Assembly (NCBI GenBank): GCA_937885235.1
Contig: CAKZZK010000150.1
Coordinates: forward strand, 1-5,526
Length of the DNA: 5,526 nucleotides
Direction: 5' to 3'
From: an uncultured Treponema sp.
GTDB lineage: Bacteria > Spirochaetota > Spirochaetia > Treponematales > Treponemataceae
The notes under the pieces are model-generated. The model saw only the letters and a list, made by a program, of their open reading frames with translations, was not told the origin of the DNA and searched no databases. Of this stretch, positions 1-5,526 are shown in pieces. Every line of letters begins with the position of its first letter. Positions within the stretch are counted from its first letter, which is position 1. Both the position numbers and the translations under genes were made by a program.

Positions 1-714
1 GATTGAATTTGAGCCGCCGCCCACGCCCGCTACCATCGCGCCGATTTTAATGCCGCGCTCTGCCGCCTGCTTTTTGACTTCGCGCCCGATGACGCTCTGG
101 AATTCGCGTACAATGTCGGGGAAGGGGGCGGGGCCAAGCGCGCTTCCGAGCACGTAATGCGTGGTGTCAGGATGCGCCGCCCAATCGCGCATGGCTTCGT
201 TTACTGCGTCTTTAAGCGTGCGGCTGCCGCTCGTGACCGGCTGCACGTGCGCGCCGTACAGCTCCATTGCAGCAACGTTCGGCTGCTGCCGGCGCACGTC
301 AACTTCGCCCATATATATAGTACAATCTAATCCGAGCTTGGCACATGCAGCCGCCGTAGCGAGCCCGTGCTGTCCTGCGCCGGTTTCTGCAATAATACGC
401 TTTTTTCCCATGCGCTTTGCAAGCAAGCACTGGCCAATGGCGTTGTTGATTTTATGCGCGCCGGTGTTTGCAAGCCCTTCAAGCTTGATGTAAATCTGCG
501 CGCCGCCGAGCAATTTTGTTGCAGTTGGCGCAAAATAAAGCGGCGTTTCGCGGCCAATGTAATCGCGGCGGATTGTCTCCAGCTCTTCGCAAAAGTCTTT
601 GTCCGCCATGTATTTTTTAAATGCGGCTTCAAGTTCATCGAGCGGTCTGCGCAAGACCTCTGCCACATACTTTCCGCCGTACCTGTCAAAAAATCCTTCT
701 ATTGAATTTGCCAT
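1..714 (-). CDS. trpB: Tryptophan synthase beta chain (partial, C-terminus beyond left edge)
   Basis: This gene encodes the PLP enzyme that condenses indole with L-serine to give L-tryptophan in the cytoplasm, normally as a complex with TrpA. Translated from the ATG at 714, the frame is open to the window edge and gives 238 residues of a family of about 390-400. Residues 85-91 read GAHKINN, with K88 as the expected PLP lysine. E110 in ETGAGQHG is the catalytic glutamate; its 22-residue spacing from K88 matches the K87/E109 spacing of the enteric enzyme. SGSRTLKDA keeps the lysine known to contact TrpA, and GGGSNS at 232-237 is the PLP phosphate loop. The segment before the lysine is LEGLANTGAHK where enteric enzymes have REDLNHTGAHK, so it is a divergent TrpB. 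The start is supported by GAGGA six bases upstream and by a strong promoter. Whether trpA follows cannot be seen. Identity is very secure; pairing with TrpA is inference. Confidence 0.97.
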   Translation of the reverse strand, partial: MANSIEGFFDRYGGKYVAEVLRRPLDELEAAFKKYMADKDFCEELETIRRDYIGRETPLYFAPTATKLLGGAQIYIKLEGLANTGAHKINNAIGQCLLAKRMGKKRIIAETGAGQHGLATAAACAKLGLDCTIYMGEVDVRRQQPNVAAMELYGAHVQPVTSGSRTLKDAVNEAMRDWAAHPDTTHYVLGSALGPAPFPDIVREFQSVIGREVKKQAAERGIKIGAMVAGVGGGSNSI

Positions 715-720
715 ACTGCA

Positions 721-725
721 TCCTC
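721..725 (-). promoter_or_regulatory. Ribosome binding site of trpB
   Basis: On the minus strand the leader reads AGAGGATGCAGT directly before the ATG. GAGGA lies six bases from the start codon, which is good spacing. It is the clearest Shine-Dalgarno site in the window, and it fixes the trpB start at 714. Confidence 0.75.
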
Positions 726-746
726 TATATTACTTTTTACAGAAAC

Positions 747-775
747 ATAATAGAATAAGTATGGCTTTATGTCAA
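747..775 (-). promoter_or_regulatory. Sigma-70 type promoter of trpB
   Basis: The minus strand carries TTGACA (770-775), a 17-base spacer (753-769) and TATTAT (747-752). The -35 is a perfect match and the -10 matches five of six positions of TATAAT. Transcription would start near 740, giving a leader of about 25 bases. That is too short for a leader peptide, attenuator or T-box, so any tryptophan control would have to act at the promoter. I see no clear inverted repeat resembling an enteric trp operator. The -35 box begins 23 bases beyond the chemoreceptor stop codon with no terminator between, so read-through from upstream is also possible. Confidence 0.72.
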
Positions 776-798
776 CGACTTTTTGCAGAATGCTGCTT

Positions 799-2361
799 CT
801 ACAGGAGGTGAGCGATATTCTTCACGTTCTGGGAGCTGGCAGAAATATTCTCCGTCATCTGGGTGAAACTTTCAATTCCATCCGAAATCTGCTTTATCGT
901 GGCATAGATTTGGTCATGGGAGACGGCAAGCTGCTGCACGACATTTGTTATGTCATTGCTGCTCTTTGCCGTGTCCTCTGCGGATTCCTTGATGCTTGAA
1001 AACTTTTTCTGCAGAGACTTTATGTTTTCGTACCCTGAATTTATTTCTTCTGCTCCGCTCTCGCTGGCGAGGATAAGCATATCCGAAGTGCTCTGGACTT
1101 CTGTTATTTTATCCTTGATTTCCTTCGTGCTTTCGATGATGTTGTCTGAAAGACGCCTGACTTCGCTCGCAACGATGTGGAAATTTTTTCCGTATTCGCC
1201 CGCGCTGCTGGCTTCAAGCTCAGCATTGAAGGCGATTATCTTTGCCTGAGAGGCGACATCGTTGATCAGCTTTACGACTTCCCAGATGCTGTCGACTTTG
1301 TTCCCTAAATCCCTCATTCCAGCGATGGTCTCTGAGTTGGTTTTCATGATGCTGAGCAGCTCCTGAACGTTGCGGTCGAGGTATTCCACTCCGGCGAGGA
1401 CGTCGTCTTTTTCCTTTGCCGTCAGGTTTGAAACGCCTTTGAGCTTTTCCGTTATATCGTGGGAAAGATTTTTGATATCTTCGACTGTCGCCACAATCTC
1501 CTTTACGGCAGTGCTCTGGTCTAGACAGCTGGCAGCGGACTGCTTTGTCGCGGCAGCAAGGTTCATCGTCTCTGCATAGAGCTTTTTGCTTATGTCCTTT
1601 TCTGTTTCCTGTATTTTCTTGATAAGCAGGGAGTATGTCACATAGCATACTGCGCCGGTGAGCGTTGCGCCGATGAGGCAGTCATGGAGGAAGGTGTCCA
1701 GCAGATTGCCTGCCGTCTTGTCCATCAAAAGTCCGATGGGTACGGTTATCATATTGAATATCGAGATGTAAACGCAGCTTGTTATCGCGATGGAAAGCGT
1801 CTTGGACATATCTGTGTTGACGTGAATGCCGACTTCTCTCATTGCCTGTGCCATGCGGATTTTCTTTACCCTGAATACAACCAGCGTATAGCAGATAAAG
1901 CCGACGCCGATAGACTGGGCAACCATGATGACAAACAGGATTGGATTGAACTGTGTGGTGCCGGTCAGACTCTCTATGATGGCTGTTGAGCCGGAGCCAA
2001 GCAGAAAGCCTGTTCCCTCCCCAATGGCGATGGCGATATCGAAACTCTTGTAGGCTTTGATGCATGCTATGCTGTCATTTTCCTCTTTGCCCCCTTTTTT
2101 TGCCCTGCGGATGGCTTCTTCAAAGGGGCTAAGAATCTTGTACTCCGCAAGGCAGACGAGAAAAATTAAAAAGGCGGTGATGAGCACGGTCGGCACACAA
2201 TCTATCACGATGCTTGCAGGACGGCGGTATATGAATCCATAGTGGAAGACCCGAAGGAAAAATACTCCCAAATATGTTGTCGGTATGACGCATTTTACAA
2301 AACTGGCAAATATATTCATATTATAACTATATCGGCTGGTTAGCTGTAATTCAAAAGCCAA
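799..2361 (-). CDS. Methyl-accepting chemotaxis protein with a six-helix membrane domain
   Basis: This is a chemoreceptor that should control the CheA kinase through CheW and so flagellar rotation. From the TTG at 2361 it has 520 residues. About six hydrophobic segments fill the N-terminal half: roughly 19-40, 50-72, 107-128, 139-163, 187-212 and 225-247. Basic clusters at 85-92 (RRAKKGGK) and 164-169 (RVKKIR), and K248-K249 after the last helix, fit a topology with both ends cytoplasmic. No large periplasmic ligand domain and no recognisable HAMP are present. Residues 250-520 are a long coiled-coil signalling domain with its hairpin tip at about 365-406, containing AFNAELEASSAGEYGKNF and IVASEVRRLSD. 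The protein ends in IAHLL, with no NWETF-like tether for CheR/CheB. The TTG start overlaps the desulfurase gene by 11 bases and has AAGGTGA nine bases upstream. An ATG at 2319 (506 residues) would avoid the overlap but has no visible ribosome binding site. Family assignment is secure; ligand and exact start are not. Confidence 0.95.
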   Translation of the reverse strand: MAFELQLTSRYSYNMNIFASFVKCVIPTTYLGVFFLRVFHYGFIYRRPASIVIDCVPTVLITAFLIFLVCLAEYKILSPFEEAIRRAKKGGKEENDSIACIKAYKSFDIAIAIGEGTGFLLGSGSTAIIESLTGTTQFNPILFVIMVAQSIGVGFICYTLVVFRVKKIRMAQAMREVGIHVNTDMSKTLSIAITSCVYISIFNMITVPIGLLMDKTAGNLLDTFLHDCLIGATLTGAVCYVTYSLLIKKIQETEKDISKKLYAETMNLAAATKQSAASCLDQSTAVKEIVATVEDIKNLSHDITEKLKGVSNLTAKEKDDVLAGVEYLDRNVQELLSIMKTNSETIAGMRDLGNKVDSIWEVVKLINDVASQAKIIAFNAELEASSAGEYGKNFHIVASEVRRLSDNIIESTKEIKDKITEVQSTSDMLILASESGAEEINSGYENIKSLQKKFSSIKESAEDTAKSSNDITNVVQQLAVSHDQIYATIKQISDGIESFTQMTENISASSQNVKNIAHLL

Positions 2362-3529
2362 AAGCCCCCGTCACCTTGCGCAGCTCTTCCGCCAAATCAT
2401 CCATCGCCTGCGGGCTTGTCCCCCAGCCAAAGCTGAAGCGCACGGCGCTTTCCTTTTCTTTAGGAGGAATGTTCATGCTGTCCAGAACGGGGCGGGCATG
2501 GTGGCCTGCGGAACAGGCGCTTCCCGTGGAGATGTAGTAGCCGTCAGCGCTCAGTGCCCGCTCAAGCACCTGTCCGGGAATGCCCGGGAATGCCGCCTGC
2601 ACTACCCAGGGAGAGAAATTGCCCTCTGTAGCTTCATCGTTCCGGCAGTGCGGAATGAGCGTGCAGCCGTGAATGCTTTGCAGCTGCTTGATAAATGCCG
2701 CTGTTGCCTTCCGCTGCGTCTCGTAGCGCTCAGTTTGCGCCGCCCTGCCTGCTGCGAGATAGTATTTTTCAAGGCACAATGCCATGCTGCACGCACCGAA
2801 AAGGTTTTCCGTGCCGCTCCTCATGCCGCCCTCCTGCCCGCCGCCGCGCAGGAAGGGAACGGTTTCTCGCGCGAGGTACAGCAGACCTATCCCCCGCGCT
2901 CCGCCAAGTTTATGCGCGCTCAGCGAGGCAGAATCTATGCCCCGGTAATTGAGCTGCAGGGGAATCTTGCCCGCTGCCTGCACGCAGTCCACATGGAAGA
3001 AGGGGCGCCTTTTGCCCTGTGCGAGAGAGACGAGCGCGTCCGCAATCTCGTAGATGGGCTGGATGGCTCCCGTTTCGTTGTTCACCGCCATGACGGAGAC
3101 AAAAACTGTGTCGTCCTGCACTTTGGCACAGATGTCTTCCGCCCGCACACGACCGTCTTTCCCGGGGGAAACAGCAATGACCTTCCAGCCGCAGTTTGCG
3201 AGCATTTTTGCCATCTCGCGCAGGGCGGGGTGCTCAATGGCGCTCAGGACGATGCTGCCTTTCTGCGGGCGGGTGAGCACGGAGAGGAGCGGAATATGGT
3301 CGCTTTCTGTGCCGCCAGAGCTAAAGCAGAGCTGCTTGCTCTGCACGCCGAGCACGTCAGCACAGCGTTTGCGGCAGCTTTCAAGCGCGTTTCGTGCCTC
3401 TGTTCCCGCGCCGTGTATGCTGGAGGGGTTTGCCCAGTTTTCAAGCGAAAAACGGAGCGCTTCTTCGTGTATGTCCTTGTCGGCGGGGGCTGTCGCAGCC
3501 CAGTCAAAATAGTGGTCTATGCATTTCAT
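2351..3529 (-). CDS. Cysteine desulfurase, group I (NifS/IscS family)
   Basis: This is a PLP enzyme that takes sulfur from L-cysteine, leaving alanine and an enzyme persulfide that feeds iron-sulfur cluster assembly or tRNA thiolation. Its 392 residues fit the family (about 380-400). Visible landmarks in order are FDWAATAP near the N-terminus, NPSSIHGAGTEAR (34-46), SGGTES (71-76), H100 in AIEHPA (the histidine that stacks on PLP), AVNNETGAIQPI (148-159), HVDCVQAAGK with D181 and Q184, the PLP lysine K207 in SAHKLGG, MRSGTEN, and the persulfide cysteine C339 in STGSACSAG. The GSAC loop places it in group I and not with SufS. It starts at an ATG 21 bases after the aroB stop with only a weak upstream GAGACG, and its end overlaps the chemoreceptor gene. 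No iscU-like scaffold, iscR or tRNA-thiolation gene is in the window, so IscS, NifS or another specialised role cannot be decided and no symbol is given. Confidence 0.95.
   Translation of the reverse strand: MKCIDHYFDWAATAPADKDIHEEALRFSLENWANPSSIHGAGTEARNALESCRKRCADVLGVQSKQLCFSSGGTESDHIPLLSVLTRPQKGSIVLSAIEHPALREMAKMLANCGWKVIAVSPGKDGRVRAEDICAKVQDDTVFVSVMAVNNETGAIQPIYEIADALVSLAQGKRRPFFHVDCVQAAGKIPLQLNYRGIDSASLSAHKLGGARGIGLLYLARETVPFLRGGGQEGGMRSGTENLFGACSMALCLEKYYLAAGRAAQTERYETQRKATAAFIKQLQSIHGCTLIPHCRNDEATEGNFSPWVVQAAFPGIPGQVLERALSADGYYISTGSACSAGHHARPVLDSMNIPPKEKESAVRFSFGWGTSPQAMDDLAEELRKVTGAFGF
2371..2377 (-). promoter_or_regulatory. Probable ribosome binding site of the chemoreceptor gene, inside the desulfurase gene
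   Basis: The minus strand reads AAGGTGA, nine bases before the TTG at 2361, within the last codons of the cysteine desulfurase gene. It matches AAGGAGG at five of seven positions and favours the TTG start over the ATG at 2319, which is preceded only by AT-rich sequence. The site also codes for Lys-Val-Thr, so the match could be chance. Confidence 0.45.
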
Positions 3530-3550
3530 TTATGTTACGTCTCATTTGTG

Positions 3551-4666
3551 TCATCGCAGTACTGCCAGAATGTCTGCATCGGCAACTTCCCTGCTTATGG
3601 TCTGGCAGTTACCCGTCTGCATGATGATGCGGATGTTTTTCGTGTTGAGGTTCTTTTTGTCCTTGCGCATGGCGGAAAGCAGGACCTCTGCCGCGTCAGC
3701 CCTCTGCGCGAGCGCGTGGGGGATGGGGGACATGTCGTAGCCATAGGAGGCGAGCAGGTCTTTGCAGCCGGTGGCAAAGCCAGTCTGGCAGAGTCCAAGG
3801 CGGGCTGCGAGGTCAAACGCCCGTCCCATGCCCCATGCCACGCCGTCCCCGTGAGTCACTTCGCCGAGCCCCGCAACGCTTTCCAGCGCATGGCCGAAGG
3901 TGTGCCCGAGGTTCAGAAATGCCCGTTCGCCTTTTTCCTTAAAATCCCGATGTACCACGGCTGCCTTTGCTGCCGCGCAGCTCTGGATAATCTGCGCAAG
4001 CAGCGCTTTGTCCCGTTTCAGCACGGCATCTTTCTGTTCGGCAAAGAGCGTGCACAGCTCTGGTGAAAAGAGGAATGCCGTCTTGATTGCCTCCGCAAGC
4101 CCAGAACGGTATTCATCCTGCGGAAGGGTCTGCACAAAGTCGCTCCAGATATGGACTGCGCGGGCAGGGTAGAAGGCGCCAATCATATTCTTGTAGCTTT
4201 CAAAGTCGCAGCCCGTCTTACCGCCAATCGAAGCATCGACATCGGCAAGCAGCGTGGTGGGGACAAATTCCGCCGCCACGCCACGTTTGAACATGGATGC
4301 CGCAAAGCCAGTCATATCGCAGATGACGCCGCCTCCGATGCCTATAAAGACAGAGGAGCGGGTAAAGTTATGTTCAAGCGCTGCCCTGACGATAGCCAGA
4401 ACGCTTTCAATCGTTTTATGTGCCTCTCCCGCGCCGAGCACGAGCAGGACGTCATTGCTGCCGGTCCTGACGTCGCCGTCAAAGGAAGAAATAAAATCTT
4501 TCATGCAGGGGAGGGCTGCTACTGTTGTATCCGTTACAAAAAGGCGGCATTCGCCCTCCTGAAAGCAGGCTGGTAAATCAGGCGTGCCGTTGTGAAAAAT
4601 GATGTCCGTCTTTTCAAAGCCGGAGCCGTCGGGAAAATAGAGGGAAACTGAGTCTGGCTGTTTCAT
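3551..4666 (-). CDS. aroB: 3-dehydroquinate synthase
   Basis: This enzyme carries out the second step of the shikimate pathway, converting DAHP to 3-dehydroquinate in the cytoplasm with NAD and a divalent metal. The 371 residues match the family length (about 360). The NAD-binding region is seen as GIGGGVICDMTGFAAS (109-124). The active-site stretch TTLLADVDASIGGKTG (137-152) includes K150, followed by KNMIGAFY with K159. The metal ligands are E192 in GLAEAIK, H255 in LNLGHTFGHALE and H272 in THGDGVAWGM; their spacings of 63 and 17 residues equal those of E184, H247 and H264 in the E. coli enzyme. MRKDKKN (333-339) is the conserved C-terminal signature. HGD replaces the usual HGE after the third metal ligand. 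The gene starts 12 bases after the upstream stop with no clear ribosome binding site, so translation is probably coupled. Later aromatic steps are represented here only by trpB. Confidence 0.97.
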   Translation of the reverse strand: MKQPDSVSLYFPDGSGFEKTDIIFHNGTPDLPACFQEGECRLFVTDTTVAALPCMKDFISSFDGDVRTGSNDVLLVLGAGEAHKTIESVLAIVRAALEHNFTRSSVFIGIGGGVICDMTGFAASMFKRGVAAEFVPTTLLADVDASIGGKTGCDFESYKNMIGAFYPARAVHIWSDFVQTLPQDEYRSGLAEAIKTAFLFSPELCTLFAEQKDAVLKRDKALLAQIIQSCAAAKAAVVHRDFKEKGERAFLNLGHTFGHALESVAGLGEVTHGDGVAWGMGRAFDLAARLGLCQTGFATGCKDLLASYGYDMSPIPHALAQRADAAEVLLSAMRKDKKNLNTKNIRIIMQTGNCQTISREVADADILAVLR

Positions 4667-4677
4667 ACAGCAGCCAT
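4663..4677 (-). other. Five-codon minimal ORF overlapping the aroB start
   Basis: The minus strand reads ATG GCT GCT GTA TGA between the upstream TAA stop (4679-4681) and aroB, and its TGA overlaps the aroB ATG as ATGA. With no Shine-Dalgarno site for aroB, such an element could pass terminating ribosomes to the aroB start. It is equally likely to be chance in a 12-base gap. No peptide function is suggested. Confidence 0.2.
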
Positions 4678-4678
4678 T

Positions 4679-5290
4679 TTAATACGTTTTATCTTCCATG
4701 GCAACAAGGTCATCGATAACTTTGTTGAGCCGTGTGAGCTCGCGGTCCAGCGTTTTCTTGTAGTCAAGCTCGCCTGTGGAAATGCGCTCGCGCTCGTCTT
4801 CCCAGTTCTGCTGCTCGCTTATATAGAGGAAATTATACTGGGAAATGCTCGCTTTTTCTGCCCAGAGCTTTGCTTCCCGCCAGTAATAGTAGCCCGCCTC
4901 GTAGCAGGACTTTGCCTTTTCCAGATTGCGCAGATATTCATCCTTCCACGGGGCATCGTAGAAGTATGCCACTTTTTTGTCGTATATCCTGCCGAGCCTG
5001 AGGTGCTGCTCCAGCAGCTTTAGGTTCAGGTGCATCTGGAAGAGGAAGCGGTACTTTTCCCACTGGGGCTTTGTTTCAATTTTCGCCATCGCGTAGAGCG
5101 GGTTGGCAAAATCCGCCTTCACTGCCTGTTCAAGCCAGTAGATGTTTTCTATGCAGTCATCAGGCAGCTGGGCATAATGCACGTGGTAGAGCTTATAATA
5201 ATCTTCCTTATACTTGGCAACGTATGCTTCCGCCCGAAACGGGGCAAGAAGCAGGACTGCCAGTAGCAGGGTAAAAATGCGTGTCTTCAC
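4679..5290 (-). CDS. Secreted helical protein of unknown function (treponeme-type hypothetical)
   Basis: I do not recognise a named function. Starting at the GTG at 5290 gives 203 residues with a textbook signal peptide: MKTR, a hydrophobic core IFTLLLAVLLLAPF, then RAEA, with likely signal peptidase I cleavage before Y23. There is no cysteine at the cleavage site, so it is not a lipoprotein; a periplasmic or exported location is inferred. The mature part is rich in Tyr, Trp, Lys and Glu (for example YKEDYYKLYHVHY and EAGYYYWREAKLWAEKA) and looks all-helical. ENIYWLEQAVKADFANPLYA (48-67) resembles half of a TPR repeat, so a TPR-like fold is possible. The open frame extends upstream to an ATG at 5413, but that would overlap the epimerase gene by about 90 bases and bury the signal peptide, so GTG is preferred. 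It lies 31 bases after the epimerase stop and 12 before aroB. The gene is real with good confidence; its role is unknown. Confidence 0.8.
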   Translation of the reverse strand: MKTRIFTLLLAVLLLAPFRAEAYVAKYKEDYYKLYHVHYAQLPDDCIENIYWLEQAVKADFANPLYAMAKIETKPQWEKYRFLFQMHLNLKLLEQHLRLGRIYDKKVAYFYDAPWKDEYLRNLEKAKSCYEAGYYYWREAKLWAEKASISQYNFLYISEQQNWEDERERISTGELDYKKTLDRELTRLNKVIDDLVAMEDKTY

Positions 5291-5321
5291 ACCCGTAATA
5301 TCGGCAGAAAATTGCAAAAAC

Positions 5322-5526
5322 TCAATTCGCTGTGTTCCCCCTCCGCCGCAGCAGCTCCATACAGCAACGGGCATTGTGATAGCTGGTCTTCCAGTTGCCG
5401 CCCTTGTCTTCATTCAGATGAGGCGTGCCGTCTTTTGATACCGCCCAGTACCACTCGCCCTCTTCCTTGTCGAGCAGGTAGGTACAAGCGAAATCCCACG
5501 CCTTGCGGGCTTTTTGCAGGGCATCC
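5322..5526 (-). CDS. AGE-family epimerase/isomerase (C-terminal fragment, N-terminus beyond right edge)
   Basis: Only the last 67 codons are present, ending in TGA at 5322-5324. The frame reads DALQKARKAWDFA, then GEWYWAVSKDG, then GNWKTSYHNARCCMELLRR. This is the characteristic end of the N-acylglucosamine 2-epimerase / cellobiose 2-epimerase superfamily: an acidic or aromatic G-E-W-[FY]-W strand followed by W-K-x-x-Y-H-N-x-R, whose histidine is a catalytic residue in characterised members. Such enzymes are cytoplasmic (alpha/alpha)6 barrels that epimerise or isomerise sugars (N-acetylglucosamine/mannosamine, cellobiose, mannose). The substrate cannot be told from this fragment. It appears to be the first visible gene of the minus-strand run. 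The assignment comes from a short but distinctive motif. Confidence 0.85.
   Translation of the reverse strand, partial: DALQKARKAWDFACTYLLDKEEGEWYWAVSKDGTPHLNEDKGGNWKTSYHNARCCMELLRRRGNTAN

Noticed and set aside
785..796. Hairpin GCAG-CATT-CTGC after the chemoreceptor stop as a terminator
   Set aside because: The stem is only four base pairs and is followed on the minus strand by A residues, not T residues. No rho-independent terminator is supported here.
1220..2065. Two minus-strand open frames (1220-1648 and 1682-2065) inside the chemoreceptor gene
   Set aside because: They are other-frame shadows of the chemoreceptor, rich in Arg/His/Gln without any motif, whereas the main frame is uninterrupted and has clear domains.
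2320..2325. TATAAT just before the internal ATG of the chemoreceptor gene as a promoter
   Set aside because: It abuts the ATG at 2319, so transcription would start after that codon, and no good -35 lies at the right distance.
2574..2594. Tandem 10-base repeat (CCGGGAATGC) in the desulfurase gene
   Set aside because: It encodes FPGIPG, an ordinary segment at the right place and length for the family, so it is explained by coding and not by slippage or a regulatory repeat.
2498..4066. A 522-codon open frame on the plus strand
   Set aside because: It lies opposite the cysteine desulfurase and aroB genes, both with complete catalytic motifs. The translation is Cys/His/Arg/Val-rich with no recognisable motif, as expected for an antisense shadow of GC-rich codons.
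5297..5324. TTGAGT ... TATTAC as a promoter for the secreted protein gene
   Set aside because: The spacer is 19 bases, the -35 is poor, and the -10 lies only a few bases before the GTG, leaving no leader.
5291..5413. ATG start at 5413 giving a 244-residue version of the secreted protein
   Set aside because: It would overlap the epimerase gene's conserved YHNAR end by about 90 bases and place the signal peptide at residue 42. The GTG at 5290 gives a proper signal peptide.

Overview
The window is a gene-dense bacterial stretch of moderate GC content in which every supportable gene lies on the minus strand. Read in the direction of transcription (high to low coordinates) the order is: the C-terminal end of an AGE-family sugar epimerase/isomerase (partial), a small secreted helical protein of unknown function, 3-dehydroquinate synthase (aroB), a group I (NifS/IscS-type) cysteine desulfurase, a six-helix membrane chemoreceptor, and the first 238 codons of tryptophan synthase beta (trpB, cut by the left edge). 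I see no RNA gene, mobile element, CRISPR array or credible terminator. The longest gap between genes is 84 bases.

The organism is most likely a spirochaete of the Treponema group. The main reasons are the style of the chemoreceptor signalling tip (AFNAELEASSAGEYGKNF), the treponeme-like wording of AroB and TrpB, and the small YKEDYYKLYH-type secreted protein, which resembles treponemal hypothetical proteins. This assignment rests on remembered family resemblance, not on a search.

The first five genes look like one transcription unit: gaps are 31, 12 and 21 bases, then an 11-base overlap between the desulfurase and the chemoreceptor if the latter starts at TTG. Ribosome binding sites inside this run are weak, which suggests translational coupling. 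The functions are mixed (sugar metabolism, shikimate pathway, sulfur transfer, chemotaxis), so the cluster looks like ordinary housekeeping co-transcription and not a dedicated pathway.

trpB stands apart. It has its own near-consensus sigma-70 promoter (TTGACA, 17 bases, TATTAT) just after the chemoreceptor stop codon, a good ribosome binding site and a short leader with no room for an attenuator. aroB and trpB both serve aromatic amino acid synthesis but are separated by the desulfurase and chemoreceptor genes. I did not find an undescribed defence or mobile system. The most worthwhile oddities are the six-helix chemoreceptor without a periplasmic sensor or visible HAMP, its divergent hairpin tip, and the unknown secreted protein.
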